From Streptomyces tropicalis (GTDB lineage Bacteria; Actinomycetota; Actinomycetes; Streptomycetales; Streptomycetaceae), in the NCBI RefSeq assembly GCF_029269835.1, contig NZ_JARJBB010000009.1, positions 124,001-188,000 of the forward strand: 64,000 nt of DNA, given 5' to 3'. The position numbers were made by a program, and so were the translations under genes. The first letter of the stretch is position 1. Every line of letters begins with the position of its first letter. The notes beneath the pieces are model-generated. The model saw only the letters and a program-made list of their open reading frames with translations. It did no database searches and was not told the origin of the DNA. Below, piece by piece: positions 8,005 to 16,065 of the stretch.

Positions 8005-8918
8005 GCTGCCGCCCGCGGTGTGGCGTGGGAGATGACCCAGTCCATGGCACTGCGGATGGTGGTGCGGCACTCGGCCGGCGGCAGGCCCGTAGCCTCCCCC
8101 GCCCCCTGGATTGCCTCCTCCACCACGTGCCGGGGGATGTCGCCCCACGCCACGAACCGGGCCACCTTGCAGGCGCTTCGGTGCAGGGTGTTGTTCCGCC
8201 CGTTCGGGCCGCCCTCGGTCGCGGAGGCGACGACGGCGCACTCGCGCTCCAGGGCGGCCCTGGCGGCGAGGGTGCCGTCGTGGACCCGGGAGGGCGCAGG
8301 GGTGGGCCTGTGCGGCTCCGTGAGCAACGTGGTTAGCCAGGCGGGCAGTTCGGCTACGGGGGCGCCGTGGGCGGCCTCGTAGGTTCCGTCGGGGGTGGTG
8401 CTGCCGGGGGCGACGACGTAGCCGCCCCAGGCGCGGGTGTCGATGTGCGGTCCGAGACCGTCGACGCTGCACTTCAGCCGGGCCCCGGCGGGGGCGGTGA
8501 AGTAGAGGTGTTCACCGCGCGCGGTCCGCACCCGGTAGGTGTCCGGGAGCACCCGTCCGGCGCGCTCGCAGAGCGCCTGCAACGAAGTGGCGCCGTCAGG
8601 CGCTCCTTCTGGCTCTTCCGCCTTGACCGGGTCCAGGTCGATGACGACCAGCCCGGCCGGCCCGGTCGCGATGCCGACGTTGTAGGGCCGGTGCGCCCAC
8701 GCCGCATGGATCAGCTCGGGGTCGGTGGTGGCACGCTCCTCCGGAGTGCGGTGCCCGCCGGCGCACCGCCCGGTCCCGGGACAGACGCGTTCGGCGTGCC
8801 CCGCCGGGCGCTTGCTGCCCGGGTGGAGCGGAATGACCGGCCAGCCGCGCTCGGCCGCCGTAAGCGCGGACGCGAGCAGCGGCAGGCACTCCAGCGAGAC
8901 GCTCGGGATCCCGGTCAT
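8001..8918 (-). CDS. Bifunctional DNA primase/polymerase
   Basis: A 305-residue archaeo-eukaryotic-type primase (Prim-Pol family) for initiation of AICE replication. Visible: an N-terminal AAERGWPVIPLHPGSKRP motif, a Cys/His cluster (VCPGTGRCAGGH) that may bind zinc, the catalytic acidic pair in LVVIDLDP, the His of RGEHLYFTAP, and IDTRAWGGYVVAPGS. The C-terminal part (about 230-300) resembles the PriCT-type helical tail. The ATG at 8916-8918 overlaps the stop of the upstream methyltransferase (ATGA). Together with the DUF3631 ATPase it forms the replication module. Confidence 0.92.
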   Translation of the reverse strand: MTGIPSVSLECLPLLASALTAAERGWPVIPLHPGSKRPAGHAERVCPGTGRCAGGHRTPEERATTDPELIHAAWAHRPYNVGIATGPAGLVVIDLDPVKAEEPEGAPDGATSLQALCERAGRVLPDTYRVRTARGEHLYFTAPAGARLKCSVDGLGPHIDTRAWGGYVVAPGSTTPDGTYEAAHGAPVAELPAWLTTLLTEPHRPTPAPSRVHDGTLAARAALERECAVVASATEGGPNGRNNTLHRSACKVARFVAWGDIPRHVVEEAIQGAGEATGLPPAECRTTIRSAMDWVISHATPRAAA

Positions 8919-9988
8919 GCCGCCACCTCCCCCGCCGGCGCCGCCGCGGTGGTTCCGAGCAGCCGGGCGTAGGCGTGGTGGGCCTGGCGGGGGACGACGC
9001 CGTTGCCGAGGATCCTGAGTTGTTCCTTGCGGGGGATGCCGGGCACGGCGGTGACCCAGCCGGCGGGCAGGCCCATCATCCATTCCGCGAAGGCCGGGGA
9101 CAGGCGCCGGTTGCCGCGTGTGCCGGGCTCGGTCGGGCAGGGCGCCGGGCGTCCGGTGATGTTCTCCCAGCGGCGGATGGCGGGGCCGTAGTCGGTGCCG
9201 TCCGTGGCGATCCAGTCGTCCTGTTGGGGGAGGCGGTTGACGACGAATTCGTTGAGGGGGCGGGAGTTGCGGCCCAGGAGATTGGAGGCTCCGGACTTCC
9301 AGTCCCGGGCGGCCGGGGTGGGCAGCAGGATCACGTTTCCTGCCGCGGTGCCGACAGCAGCGTCACGGCCGTGCGCAGGTTCAGTCCGCCCCTGCGGTTC
9401 GGGCTGGTACCGGGGCCGCCAGTGCCGTCCGAGCTGGTCGGGGTCGGCATCAGCGGGATGGGCAACTGCGAACCAGCGGTCGCGTTCGTGCGGGGCGCCG
9501 ACTTCCGCGTCACCAGCGCGTACGCATGTCCACCGCGCGTCATACCCGAGCGCGGCCAGGTCCGCGGCGACGACGTCCAGCCCCCGCGAGCGGAGCGCCG
9601 CCACGTTTTCCAGGAAGACGTAGCGCGGTCGAAGGACGCCCACAGCCTCAGCGACGTTCTTCCAGACTCGTGACCACTGGCCATTGATCCCGTCCTTCCG
9701 TCCGGCGTTGGAGATGTTGCGGCAGGGGAAACCGGCGGCCACCACGTCCGGCCGATACAGGTCGCGGACCTGATACCAGTCGGCGGCGGTGATGTCCCCG
9801 AGGTTCGGCACGCCGGGGTGGTGGGCGGCGAACACGGCCGCGGCATGCGGGTCGTTCTCCGCGTAGGCGGCGACCTGGCCGCCGAGCCCGGCGCGGAGCG
9901 CGGCTTCTAAGCCGCCGTAACCGGCGCACAGCGCCACGATGCGAGGCGGCAAGCCGGGGGCTCGCCGGATGTCGGTGGGGTGGGTCAT
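8915..9988 (-). CDS. DNA (cytosine-5) methyltransferase of the replication operon
   Basis: A 357-residue C5-methyltransferase. Motif I is ALCAGYGGLEAAL, motif IV is AGFPCRNIS with the catalytic Cys, motif VI is FLENVAAL, motif VIII is the variant GAPHERDRWF, and motif X is LGNGVVP. The target-recognition region (about residues 180-270) is short. No cognate restriction gene is adjacent, so it behaves as an orphan modification enzyme, the first gene of the coupled replication operon. It may protect the element in restricting hosts or mark its origin. ATG at 9986-9988 with GGAGG 9 nt upstream. Confidence 0.93.
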   Translation of the reverse strand: MTHPTDIRRAPGLPPRIVALCAGYGGLEAALRAGLGGQVAAYAENDPHAAAVFAAHHPGVPNLGDITAADWYQVRDLYRPDVVAAGFPCRNISNAGRKDGINGQWSRVWKNVAEAVGVLRPRYVFLENVAALRSRGLDVVAADLAALGYDARWTCVRAGDAEVGAPHERDRWFAVAHPADADPDQLGRHWRPRYQPEPQGRTEPAHGRDAAVGTAAGNVILLPTPAARDWKSGASNLLGRNSRPLNEFVVNRLPQQDDWIATDGTDYGPAIRRWENITGRPAPCPTEPGTRGNRRLSPAFAEWMMGLPAGWVTAVPGIPRKEQLRILGNGVVPRQAHHAYARLLGTTAAAPAGEVAA

Positions 9989-10084
9989 GCTGGGAGACCT
10001 CCACAGGTCTGTTGCTGGGCAGGTGGACAGGCGGCGGCCCCGGTTCTTGGTCGGATGGGGGCCGCCGTCGTCTTGGGTGGTGGG

Positions 10085-11872
10085 TCAGGCGGCGGCGGAT
10101 TCGTCGCCGCGCGTGGCGGTCAGGGAGCCGTCCGGGGTGCGGACGACGGCGCCACTCGTGGTGAGGGCCTTGACGGCCTTGGACACGGCGCCCTTGGACA
10201 GGCCCGTGAGCGTGGCCAGGTCCTTCTGTCGGACCGGCTCGTCAGCGGTCTCGATGGCCTTGAGCACGCGGGCGGCGGCGCCGTCCGATGCAGGTGCCGT
10301 CTCGGGGCCGGTGTCCTTGAGGAGGGTGAGCGTTGGGGCGCCCGCGGCTTCCATCGTGGGAGCGGTCGTGCGGGACCAAGGGGTGCGGTCGGGCAGGGCG
10401 ATGACGACGGCCTTGTCCATGTAGCGGACCTTGACCGGGTCGGGCTTGCGCTTGCCGTCCCGGATCAGCGCCACACCCGGCACGGGGAGTTCGTCGGCGT
10501 TCCATCCCTTGGCCTGCGCGTCCTCACCGAGGACCACGCGGGCCTCGGCCGGCGTGCGCACCGCGAGGCAGATGGAGACGCCGATCTGCGGTGCGATCTG
10601 CTTGGGGATGCCGTCACCGATGGTCGGCTTCTGGGTCATCCACCACAGGTCGATGCACGCCGCGCGACCCATCCGGGCCAGGGACTCCAGGCCCGGCAGG
10701 GCGGAGCGGTTGGCGGTGCGGGTCTTGCCGTCGCTGGTCTCGGTCTCGTACGGGACCTTGTCGGCGGCGGTCATGACCTCGGCGCCCTCGTCGACGACGA
10801 CCGTGATGCGCGGCCGATCGGCGGTGGGCGTCCAGGTGTCCTGTCCCTTGGGCAGGATGCTGAGCCGTTCCAGCATCTCCGTCTCCAGCTCGTCGACCAC
10901 GTCGACGACTTCGCGTGGGGTGGAGGCGACGCGGGCTCGGTGGTCCCACAGGCGCCCTTCGACGCGCTTGAGGTCGATGATGACGAGGGCGTTCGACTCG
11001 CCCTCGGACGCGTCGTAGAGCAGCGGGCGGGAGGCGACCGACTTGCCCGCGCCGGACCGTCCGGCGATGAGCAGTCGTTCTCCGAGCGGCACGGCGACCT
11101 GGTCGCCGGTGACGGTGTCGATGCCGAGGGAGCGCCGTTCGGGAGTCCACTTCAGGTCGTCGCCGTCGGCTGCGCTGCGGGTGCGCAAGGTGAGTTCGGC
11201 CCAGCCGCCCTGCTTGCCTGCCTTGATCTGCATGCGCAGGCTCGTGCGGGACCCGAGGAGGGCGCGGATGTGGTCCTCGGCGCTGCGGAGCTTGGTCGCC
11301 GTCCAGGTGCCGTCGAGGCGGACGGCGCACACGATCCCGGCTTCGGTCAGCTTCGGCCGGCCGGTCAGCGTCCCGGCGAGGCCGCGCTGTTCGGCGTGCT
11401 CCTTCCAGTGCTGCGGCTGCAACCGCTTGAGCAGCGCGGACTCTTCAGCGGTGGGCTTCAGGCCGGTGGTGTCGCGCTCGCGCACCGCGATCCACACCGA
11501 CAGGGCGGTGACGGCCGCGACGACGGCGACGGCCGACCACACCCAGGCGCGGGCGGAGACCTGCGGCAGCCACACGTATCCGGCGACACCGAGCGCGGCG
11601 GCGGTCTTGAGGGCGAACAGCCACATCGGGTCCGGGACGCGACGCTTGGCGGTGCGCAACTCCCGCTCGGCGCGGTGGCGCAGGGGGGTGACGCCCTCGG
11701 GGTCGACGGCGCGGGCGGTGGCGAGCGCACGGCGGGCGTCGCGCACGAGGGGCTTGCGTTCGGCGCGCAGGGCGCGGCGCCGCTCGGCTTCCTTGCGCCA
11801 GTGATCGGCCGTCCAGCGGGCGGCGGTGGCTGCGTACTGGCGGTGGGTGCGCCAGACTTGTCCGTGACTCAC
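10085..11872 (-). CDS. traB: TraB/FtsK-type conjugal DNA translocase
   Basis: A 595-residue double-stranded-DNA pump that moves the AICE between mycelia. Basic N-terminus; two membrane segments (about 84-103 and 108-130); Walker A GRSGAGKS at 271-278; Walker B ITVVVDEGAEV at 356-366; then LARMGRAACIDLWWMTQKP, the usual FtsK-type arginine/sensor region. The C-terminus (about 520-590) is a winged helix with GLSKGAVSKAVKAL, like the FtsK gamma/TraB domain that reads 8-bp clt repeats. GTG at 11870-11872 preceded by AGAGGACACCC. A 265-bp gap separates it from the transfer genes upstream. Confidence 0.93.
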   Translation of the reverse strand: MSHGQVWRTHRQYAATAARWTADHWRKEAERRRALRAERKPLVRDARRALATARAVDPEGVTPLRHRAERELRTAKRRVPDPMWLFALKTAAALGVAGYVWLPQVSARAWVWSAVAVVAAVTALSVWIAVRERDTTGLKPTAEESALLKRLQPQHWKEHAEQRGLAGTLTGRPKLTEAGIVCAVRLDGTWTATKLRSAEDHIRALLGSRTSLRMQIKAGKQGGWAELTLRTRSAADGDDLKWTPERRSLGIDTVTGDQVAVPLGERLLIAGRSGAGKSVASRPLLYDASEGESNALVIIDLKRVEGRLWDHRARVASTPREVVDVVDELETEMLERLSILPKGQDTWTPTADRPRITVVVDEGAEVMTAADKVPYETETSDGKTRTANRSALPGLESLARMGRAACIDLWWMTQKPTIGDGIPKQIAPQIGVSICLAVRTPAEARVVLGEDAQAKGWNADELPVPGVALIRDGKRKPDPVKVRYMDKAVVIALPDRTPWSRTTAPTMEAAGAPTLTLLKDTGPETAPASDGAAARVLKAIETADEPVRQKDLATLTGLSKGAVSKAVKALTTSGAVVRTPDGSLTATRGDESAAA

Positions 11873-12012
11873 GGGTGTCCTCTTCTCAGGGATCGGTGGG
11901 TTGGTGGTGACGGGTCCTGCGACGGCCCGTCACCACACATGCGGGTTACGCGGAGTGAGCGTGTTTCCGGTTTCCTGGTTTCCGAGGTGGCCTCTACGCG
12001 TGCGCGCGCGAG

Positions 12013-12028
12013 GACGGAAACTTCCGTC
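12013..12028. repeat. Small inverted repeat upstream of traB
   Basis: GACGGAA and TTCCGTC are separated by two bases. In the same spacer, three near-identical heptamers with the core GTTTCC occur at about 11971-11992. The spacer lies between traB and the spread gene and is a possible place for a TraB recognition site, but I see no clean set of 8-bp repeats. Confidence 0.3.
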
Positions 12029-12137
12029 ACCCTGCGTCGCTACGGGGCCTCTGGCGGCCGTACAGCCTTCCGGGGGTCAAACCCCACCCAGAAGGGGACT
12101 CGGGGGTCCTCAGGGGCGCCTACGGCCTCGGGGTGTT

Positions 12138-12482
12138 TCAGCGACCCTTGCGACCGCTCTTGCCGACGGCCCGGACCACGGTGACGACGGCCCAGCCGAG
12201 GACGAGCGCGATGAAGGCGAGCATCGCGAGGTTGGCGGCGATGGCGGTCAGCACGCTGACGAGGAGCGGGCCGAAGTAGACGCTGGCCGCGACCGCACCG
12301 GCACCGACCCCGGAGCCGAGCGCGACGCGCTGGACCGTGCGTTCCGGCGGCGCCTGGTGGATGTGCACCACCTGCGGGCCCACGGGCTGTTGAGCGGGCA
12401 GGGACGTGGGGTCGGCGTAGGCGTGGCTGCCGTCCGGGAGCTGCACGACGGTCAGCGGGCGTTGTGCGGGGAGCTGTTCCAT
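12138..12482 (-). CDS. Small membrane protein, SpdB-like spread protein
   Basis: A 114-residue protein with a soluble N-terminus (EQLPAQRPLTVVQLPDGSHAY) and two membrane segments at about 56-80 and 82-106, ending in a basic tail. Position between the DUF2637/RRQRL genes and traB, and the general shape, match Spd proteins that help intramycelial spread of transferred DNA in Streptomyces plasmids. No family motif proves this. It overlaps the upstream zinc-binding gene by 31 bp. Confidence 0.65.
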   Translation of the reverse strand: MEQLPAQRPLTVVQLPDGSHAYADPTSLPAQQPVGPQVVHIHQAPPERTVQRVALGSGVGAGAVAASVYFGPLLVSVLTAIAANLAMLAFIALVLGWAVVTVVRAVGKSGRKGR

Positions 12483-12823
12483 GACGCACCCTCCGGGGCG
12501 TTGTCGGGGAAAGCGCAGGCAGAGCACATGCCGAGCGACGACGGGATGACGTAGCCGACATCCCGGCGGCACTCGGGGCAGGTGCGGCGGGCGGCGTTGG
12601 CCTTGGCCAGGGCCGCCCAGCGGGCCGGGGTCATCGCACGCACCGGCTTCGCTTGGTCGATGCGGTAGAGGTAGGCGACCAGCGGGCCCCGCCGGCGGCG
12701 GGGCCGCTCCACCTGCGCCGCCACCCCCTGACCACCTGGACGGAGTCCGAGGGCGCGGAGCTGGCGGTAGGTGGCGTAGCCGTCCGGAGCGAGTCGCCAC
12801 CGGTAGACGGGCAGGGCGCCCAT
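12452..12823 (-). CDS. RRQRL-motif zinc-binding protein (AICE conserved)
   Basis: A 123-residue AICE/plasmid-conserved protein. It starts MGALPVYRWRLAPDGYATYRQ, so the name-giving RRQRL motif reads YRQLR here. It then has PVRAMTPARWAALAKANAAR and a four-Cys knuckle (CPEC ... CSAC) that should bind zinc. Function is unknown; it is always found in the transfer cluster. Start and upstream stop share bases (TGATG, 12821-12825), so it is coupled to the DUF2637 gene. Confidence 0.85.
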   Translation of the reverse strand: MGALPVYRWRLAPDGYATYRQLRALGLRPGGQGVAAQVERPRRRRGPLVAYLYRIDQAKPVRAMTPARWAALAKANAARRTCPECRRDVGYVIPSSLGMCSACAFPDNAPEGASWNSSPHNAR

Positions 12824-13713
12824 CAGGCGACCTGGAGGCCGCGTTCGGTGCGGAGCGTGTCGCGCAGGCTGCGGGCGTTGGCCGGCGAGGTGCGGACCTC
12901 ACGGCGGATGCCCTCGGCGGTCAGCCTGGCGTCCGGCCATTCGGCCGTGGCCTTCCGGGCTTCGGTCAGCAGCTCGTCCGGGGTGCGCTTCGGACGCGAG
13001 GTGCGGGCGACCTCGGGCACGCGACCCGTGGCCCGGCGGGGGCGGGTCGACTCGGCAGCGATCGCGCGCCGCTCGACTGGGGGCACGGTCGGCTGCTCGA
13101 TGGCCCCGGCCGGCTTGGCCGGGATGGTCGACTTCAGGAAGCCGACGGCCACCGCTCGGGGCAGCGCCGTGACGTTCGGCGTGATCGGTGCCGGGGTCGA
13201 TACCGCGAGGTCAGACCTAGACCGATTCCTCTCGGTATTGGTCGATTCCTCCGCGTTCACGATCGGCTCCGTGATCGGGGTGGGGCGGTGGTGCAGCACC
13301 TTCGCCACGAGGTCGGACCCGAAGTAGATCGACCCGACCGGCAGCGAGGTGGCGAGCAGCACGAGCGCCCAGTTCGCCGGGTCCCAGGTGGCCAGCCGGC
13401 CCCAGTCGACCGAGCGGCCGTGCAGCTCCGGGACCAGGCCGTGCACGTAGTTCAGCACGAGCGAAGCGATCGTGTAGGCGGCCAGTACCCGCAGCGCGAA
13501 CGTCCGATCTCGTCCGGCGAGCACGAGCGTCGCGATCAGGGCCAGGGCCATCAGGCCGTCGACCACGAACGGGTACAGCGTCGCGGCCGTGCCGTCGGCG
13601 CCAATGGCGCCCGCGATGTCGCGCAGGGCGTTCCAGGACACCCGGAAGGCCATCGCGACCACGACGACCAGCGCGAGCACGAGGGCCGCGCGGCCCTTGC
13701 GATGCAGGTTCAT
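12823..13713 (-). CDS. DUF2637 membrane protein
   Basis: A 296-residue protein with four membrane segments in the first 150 residues (about 9-26, 42-62, 69-88, 112-132) and a long soluble C-terminus that ends in a helical region (ELLTEARKATAEWPDARLTAEG). The N-terminal part fits DUF2637, a family of AICEs and Streptomyces plasmids next to tra genes. The C-terminus with EGIRREV ... ANARSLRDTLR may bind DNA as a recognition helix. The ATG at 13711-13713 overlaps the upstream stop (ATGA). Confidence 0.85.
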   Translation of the reverse strand: MNLHRKGRAALVLALVVVVAMAFRVSWNALRDIAGAIGADGTAATLYPFVVDGLMALALIATLVLAGRDRTFALRVLAAYTIASLVLNYVHGLVPELHGRSVDWGRLATWDPANWALVLLATSLPVGSIYFGSDLVAKVLHHRPTPITEPIVNAEESTNTERNRSRSDLAVSTPAPITPNVTALPRAVAVGFLKSTIPAKPAGAIEQPTVPPVERRAIAAESTRPRRATGRVPEVARTSRPKRTPDELLTEARKATAEWPDARLTAEGIRREVRTSPANARSLRDTLRTERGLQVA

Positions 13714-13973
13714 GCGGCGCCACCCGACCGGCCGGGCAGGCCGTTGACGTACTCGCGGTGCGCGGCGAGCACGCGCCGGCGAGCCCGGCGGATGCGCCGC
13801 TCGTCCAGCTCGCACGGCGTGCGGTCGATGACGATGATTTGCGCGTCCAGCAACTCCATCTCCGCGCGAATGACCGGCATCTCCGCGTCGATGGCGCCCA
13901 GCTCCGCGTCCGTGGGCTCCATCCACGGCTCGAACGCGGTAACAGCGTCCTGAACAGTAACGATGTGGTCCAT
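13710..13973 (-). CDS. DUF6284 small protein
   Basis: An 87-residue acidic then basic helical protein: EPTDAELGAIDAEMPVIRAE followed by RTPCELDERRIRRARRRVLA. It matches what I know as DUF6284, common in AICEs just before DUF2637. Function unknown. AGGGAG lies 9-14 nt upstream of the ATG at 13971-13973. First gene of the leftward transfer operon that runs through DUF2637, RRQRL protein and SpdB-like protein. Confidence 0.82.
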   Translation of the reverse strand: MDHIVTVQDAVTAFEPWMEPTDAELGAIDAEMPVIRAEMELLDAQIIVIDRTPCELDERRIRRARRRVLAAHREYVNGLPGRSGGAA

Positions 13974-14012
13974 GGGTCGTGTTCTCCCTAGCAGGTGGCA
14001 ACGGCCCGAACA

Positions 14013-14042
14013 GCGGCCCCGGTGTTCCAGCACCGGGGCCGC
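14013..14042 (-). terminator. Leader hairpin of the transfer operon, possible attenuator
   Basis: Perfect 12-bp GC stem (14013-14024 with 14031-14042) and a 6-nt loop. A second hairpin with an 8-bp stem (14080-14087 with 14093-14100) sits just upstream in the same leader. Confidence 0.5.
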
Positions 14043-14325
14043 GCGCCGTTGAAGTCGGAACATCCGGCTCCCCTCAGCACTGCTCGTACGAGACGAGCAG
14101 CGGAGGCAACCGGCCGCAGCAGACGAGCCGCGAATAGGTCGATGCGCGACACGGTCGCGCGCGGTCCGCCTTTTCGACTCGGGGAGACGGGGCCCACCTA
14201 TGCAGTTCTCAAGCAACAGTCGCGCGCGGTGTGCGCGGTAACCCCAGGTCGGGGCTCCCGTCTCCACGGGGCTCACCGGGCGACTTCAGTGCAGGCGAGA
14301 GCAACTCAAGGGAATTGCTCCACCT

Positions 14326-14420
14326 GCTCAACTTGTTGGTACAAGCTGATGCAGTGATGTTGCACCGCCAGACAGCGAGCCGTCAAGGGATTGAGGCACA
14401 CATGTACCAACAAGTTGAGC
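14326..14420. promoter_or_regulatory. Paired operators of the GntR (KorSA-like) repressor
   Basis: An 18-bp sequence at 14326-14343 is repeated exactly in inverted orientation at 14403-14420. Each half contains a palindromic core; the first extends to CTTGTTGGTACAAG (14332-14345). The GntR gene starts 20 bp after the second copy. KorSA of pSAM2, also a GntR repressor, binds palindromic sites upstream of its own gene and of the replication activator, so autorepression is the likely reading. Confidence 0.65.
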
Positions 14421-14440
14421 GAGTGAGTCATGATGGGTGC

Positions 14441-15214
14441 ATGGACAAGCAGCCGAAGTACCGGCAGGTGGCCGATGCACTACGCCGAGAGATCGACAGC
14501 GGCACCTACGCGCCGGGTGCGCGGCTGCCGTCAGAGAGCGACCTGATGAAGCGCTTTGACGCTTCCAGGAACACGGTCCGAAACGGCCTGAACCTCCTGG
14601 TCAGCCAGGGACTCATCTCGTCCAGCCAGGGACTCGGGTACGAGGTGCGGTCTCATGAGGTGTTCAAGCTCAACGCTTCTCGCTTCGAGAACCTGGACTT
14701 CCCGCAAAACGGCGATGCCTACAACACAGATGTCACGAGCGTCGGCCGTCGCCCCCACCAGACGTTTCGAGTCGAGATGAGCCCGGCCTCTGAGGATGTG
14801 GCCGAACGACTCAAGATCGACGCAGGGTCCACGACGGTGCTGCGCTTCTGCCACCGCTTCGTAGACGACGTGCCGTGGTCCACGCAGGCCACCTGGTACC
14901 CAGGGTGGCTCGTTGAGCAGTCCCCGCGGCTCTCTCAGCCGGGTGACATCGAAGAAGGGACCACCAGGTATCTCACAGCTCACGGAATCGAGCAGGTGGG
15001 GTACTTCGACGAAATTGCCACGCGGATGCCGACTCCCGAAGAAGCGCGACTACTGGAGATCGGAGCTGGCGTGCCAGTGCTGCTCTGGACGCGTACCGGC
15101 TACTCGGAGGATCGGCCGATCCGATGCACGGTCACCACCTTCCGGGGTGACCTGAACCAGATGACCTACGAGATCGGCTCCTTGTCCGGCCGGGAAGAGA
15201 ACGAGCCTCAGTGA
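14441..15214 (+). CDS. GntR/HutC-family repressor of the AICE (KorSA-like)
   Basis: A 257-residue regulator. The N-terminal winged helix (about 3-70) contains YRQVADALRREIDSG, GARLPSESDLM and SRNTVRNGLNLLVSQGLI. The C-terminal UTRA ligand domain (about 95-250) starts around TFRVEMSPASEDVAERLKI. By analogy with KorSA of pSAM2 it should hold replication and transfer genes off until conjugation. ATG at 14441 is the first Met of the conserved N-terminus. Its stop overlaps the GTG of the GNAT gene, and operators lie directly upstream. Confidence 0.9.
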   Translation: MDKQPKYRQVADALRREIDSGTYAPGARLPSESDLMKRFDASRNTVRNGLNLLVSQGLISSSQGLGYEVRSHEVFKLNASRFENLDFPQNGDAYNTDVTSVGRRPHQTFRVEMSPASEDVAERLKIDAGSTTVLRFCHRFVDDVPWSTQATWYPGWLVEQSPRLSQPGDIEEGTTRYLTAHGIEQVGYFDEIATRMPTPEEARLLEIGAGVPVLLWTRTGYSEDRPIRCTVTTFRGDLNQMTYEIGSLSGREENEPQ

Positions 15215-15795
15215 GAATCTGCTCAGCGCAACCGCACGACTTGGACAAGCTGCTCGCCTTCCGAGAGGAGGCGGCAGCGTGGCTGTCCCGCCTTGGTAGC
15301 GACCAGTGGCAGCGCCCGTACCCGGCTGACAAGCTGCTTGCGACGATTGAGGCTGGGGTCGTGTTCATGGTGTGCGACGGAGACACCACGGCGGCCACGA
15401 TCACCCTGACTCCGGAGGCGGAAGAGGGGCTCTGGACCGAGGAAGAGCTTCAGGAGCCAAGCCTGTTCATCAACAAGCTGACTGTGGCACGTACACATGC
15501 CGGCCGGAACGTCGGCGGTCGGCTACTCGACTGGGCAGGTGATCGCGCCTACTGCACGGGAGCTAAGTGGCTCAGGCTGGACGCCTGGACGAGCAACACC
15601 GCCTTGCAGTCCTACTACCTTCGCCAGGGGTTCGAGCACGTTCGTACCGTCCGGCAGGGCGCTGCCGTCAACGGCGGACCGAGAGTGTCCGGGTGGCTCG
15701 CACAACGCGCTACGCGCCCGGCGCAGCACGGGTTTGCAGACGACACCCCGCCCCCGGAGCGCAACGCCGCTGGAACGTCCTTTCCCACGGCGTGA
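15211..15795 (+). CDS. GNAT-family N-acetyltransferase
   Basis: A 194-residue acetyltransferase. It starts with the GNAT pattern ICSAQPHDLDKLLAFREEAA, has the strand INKLTVARTHAG and the acetyl-CoA loop RNVGGRLLDWA in place of the usual Q/RxxGxG/A, followed by RLDAWTSNTALQSYYLRQGF. The last 30 residues are unrelated low-complexity. GTG start overlaps the repressor stop (GTGA), so both are co-transcribed and coupled. This repressor-GNAT pair is common in Streptomyces AICEs; the substrate is unknown and could be the repressor itself. Confidence 0.88.
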   Translation: MRICSAQPHDLDKLLAFREEAAAWLSRLGSDQWQRPYPADKLLATIEAGVVFMVCDGDTTAATITLTPEAEEGLWTEEELQEPSLFINKLTVARTHAGRNVGGRLLDWAGDRAYCTGAKWLRLDAWTSNTALQSYYLRQGFEHVRTVRQGAAVNGGPRVSGWLAQRATRPAQHGFADDTPPPERNAAGTSFPTA

Positions 15796-15813
15796 TCGTT
15801 CGCTGAATGGTGC

Positions 15814-16060
15814 ATGACGACTCTGGCTGAGCGGTTGGTCCCGGAGGAGTTGTGGGTGCTCTTCTGCCGGATGGTGGTGCCGACGGAGCTAAGAACGCCA
15901 AGGTAGCGGCCGGCGACGCGCCAGGGACGTGAGGCTTTAGCCTCGATCATCTTCGTGACCATCTTGGGCCGCACGTGGCGGCGCTGCCCCCGATGCTCGG
16001 GCCGAGCCGAATGGCGGCCTACCTGCTCTTCCGGGTCTTCCACCGTTTCACGCTCGTAAG
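15814..16060 (+). pseudogene. Relic of an IS5-type transposase
   Basis: Translation from the ATG at 15814 gives MTTLAERLVPEELWVLF, the typical N-terminus of IS5-family transposases. The frame then meets a stop at about 15904. A second segment resumes similarity (EALASIIFVT), and after a further frameshift LPPMLGPSRMAAYLLFRVF follows. The catalytic core and the rest of the gene are missing, and no inverted repeats are obvious. It separates the AICE backbone from the cargo. Confidence 0.6.
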
Positions 16061-16065
16061 CCCTA

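Larger units (their letters stand above)
13974..14440. promoter_or_regulatory. Divergent control region of the transfer operon and the GntR gene
   Basis: A 467-bp spacer without a gene. It holds two long hairpins on the transfer-operon side (14013-14042 and 14080-14100) and two palindromic operator candidates on the GntR side (14326-14345 and 14403-14420). The hairpins are upstream of the DUF6284 ribosome binding site and would be transcribed as its leader. Confidence 0.6.
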
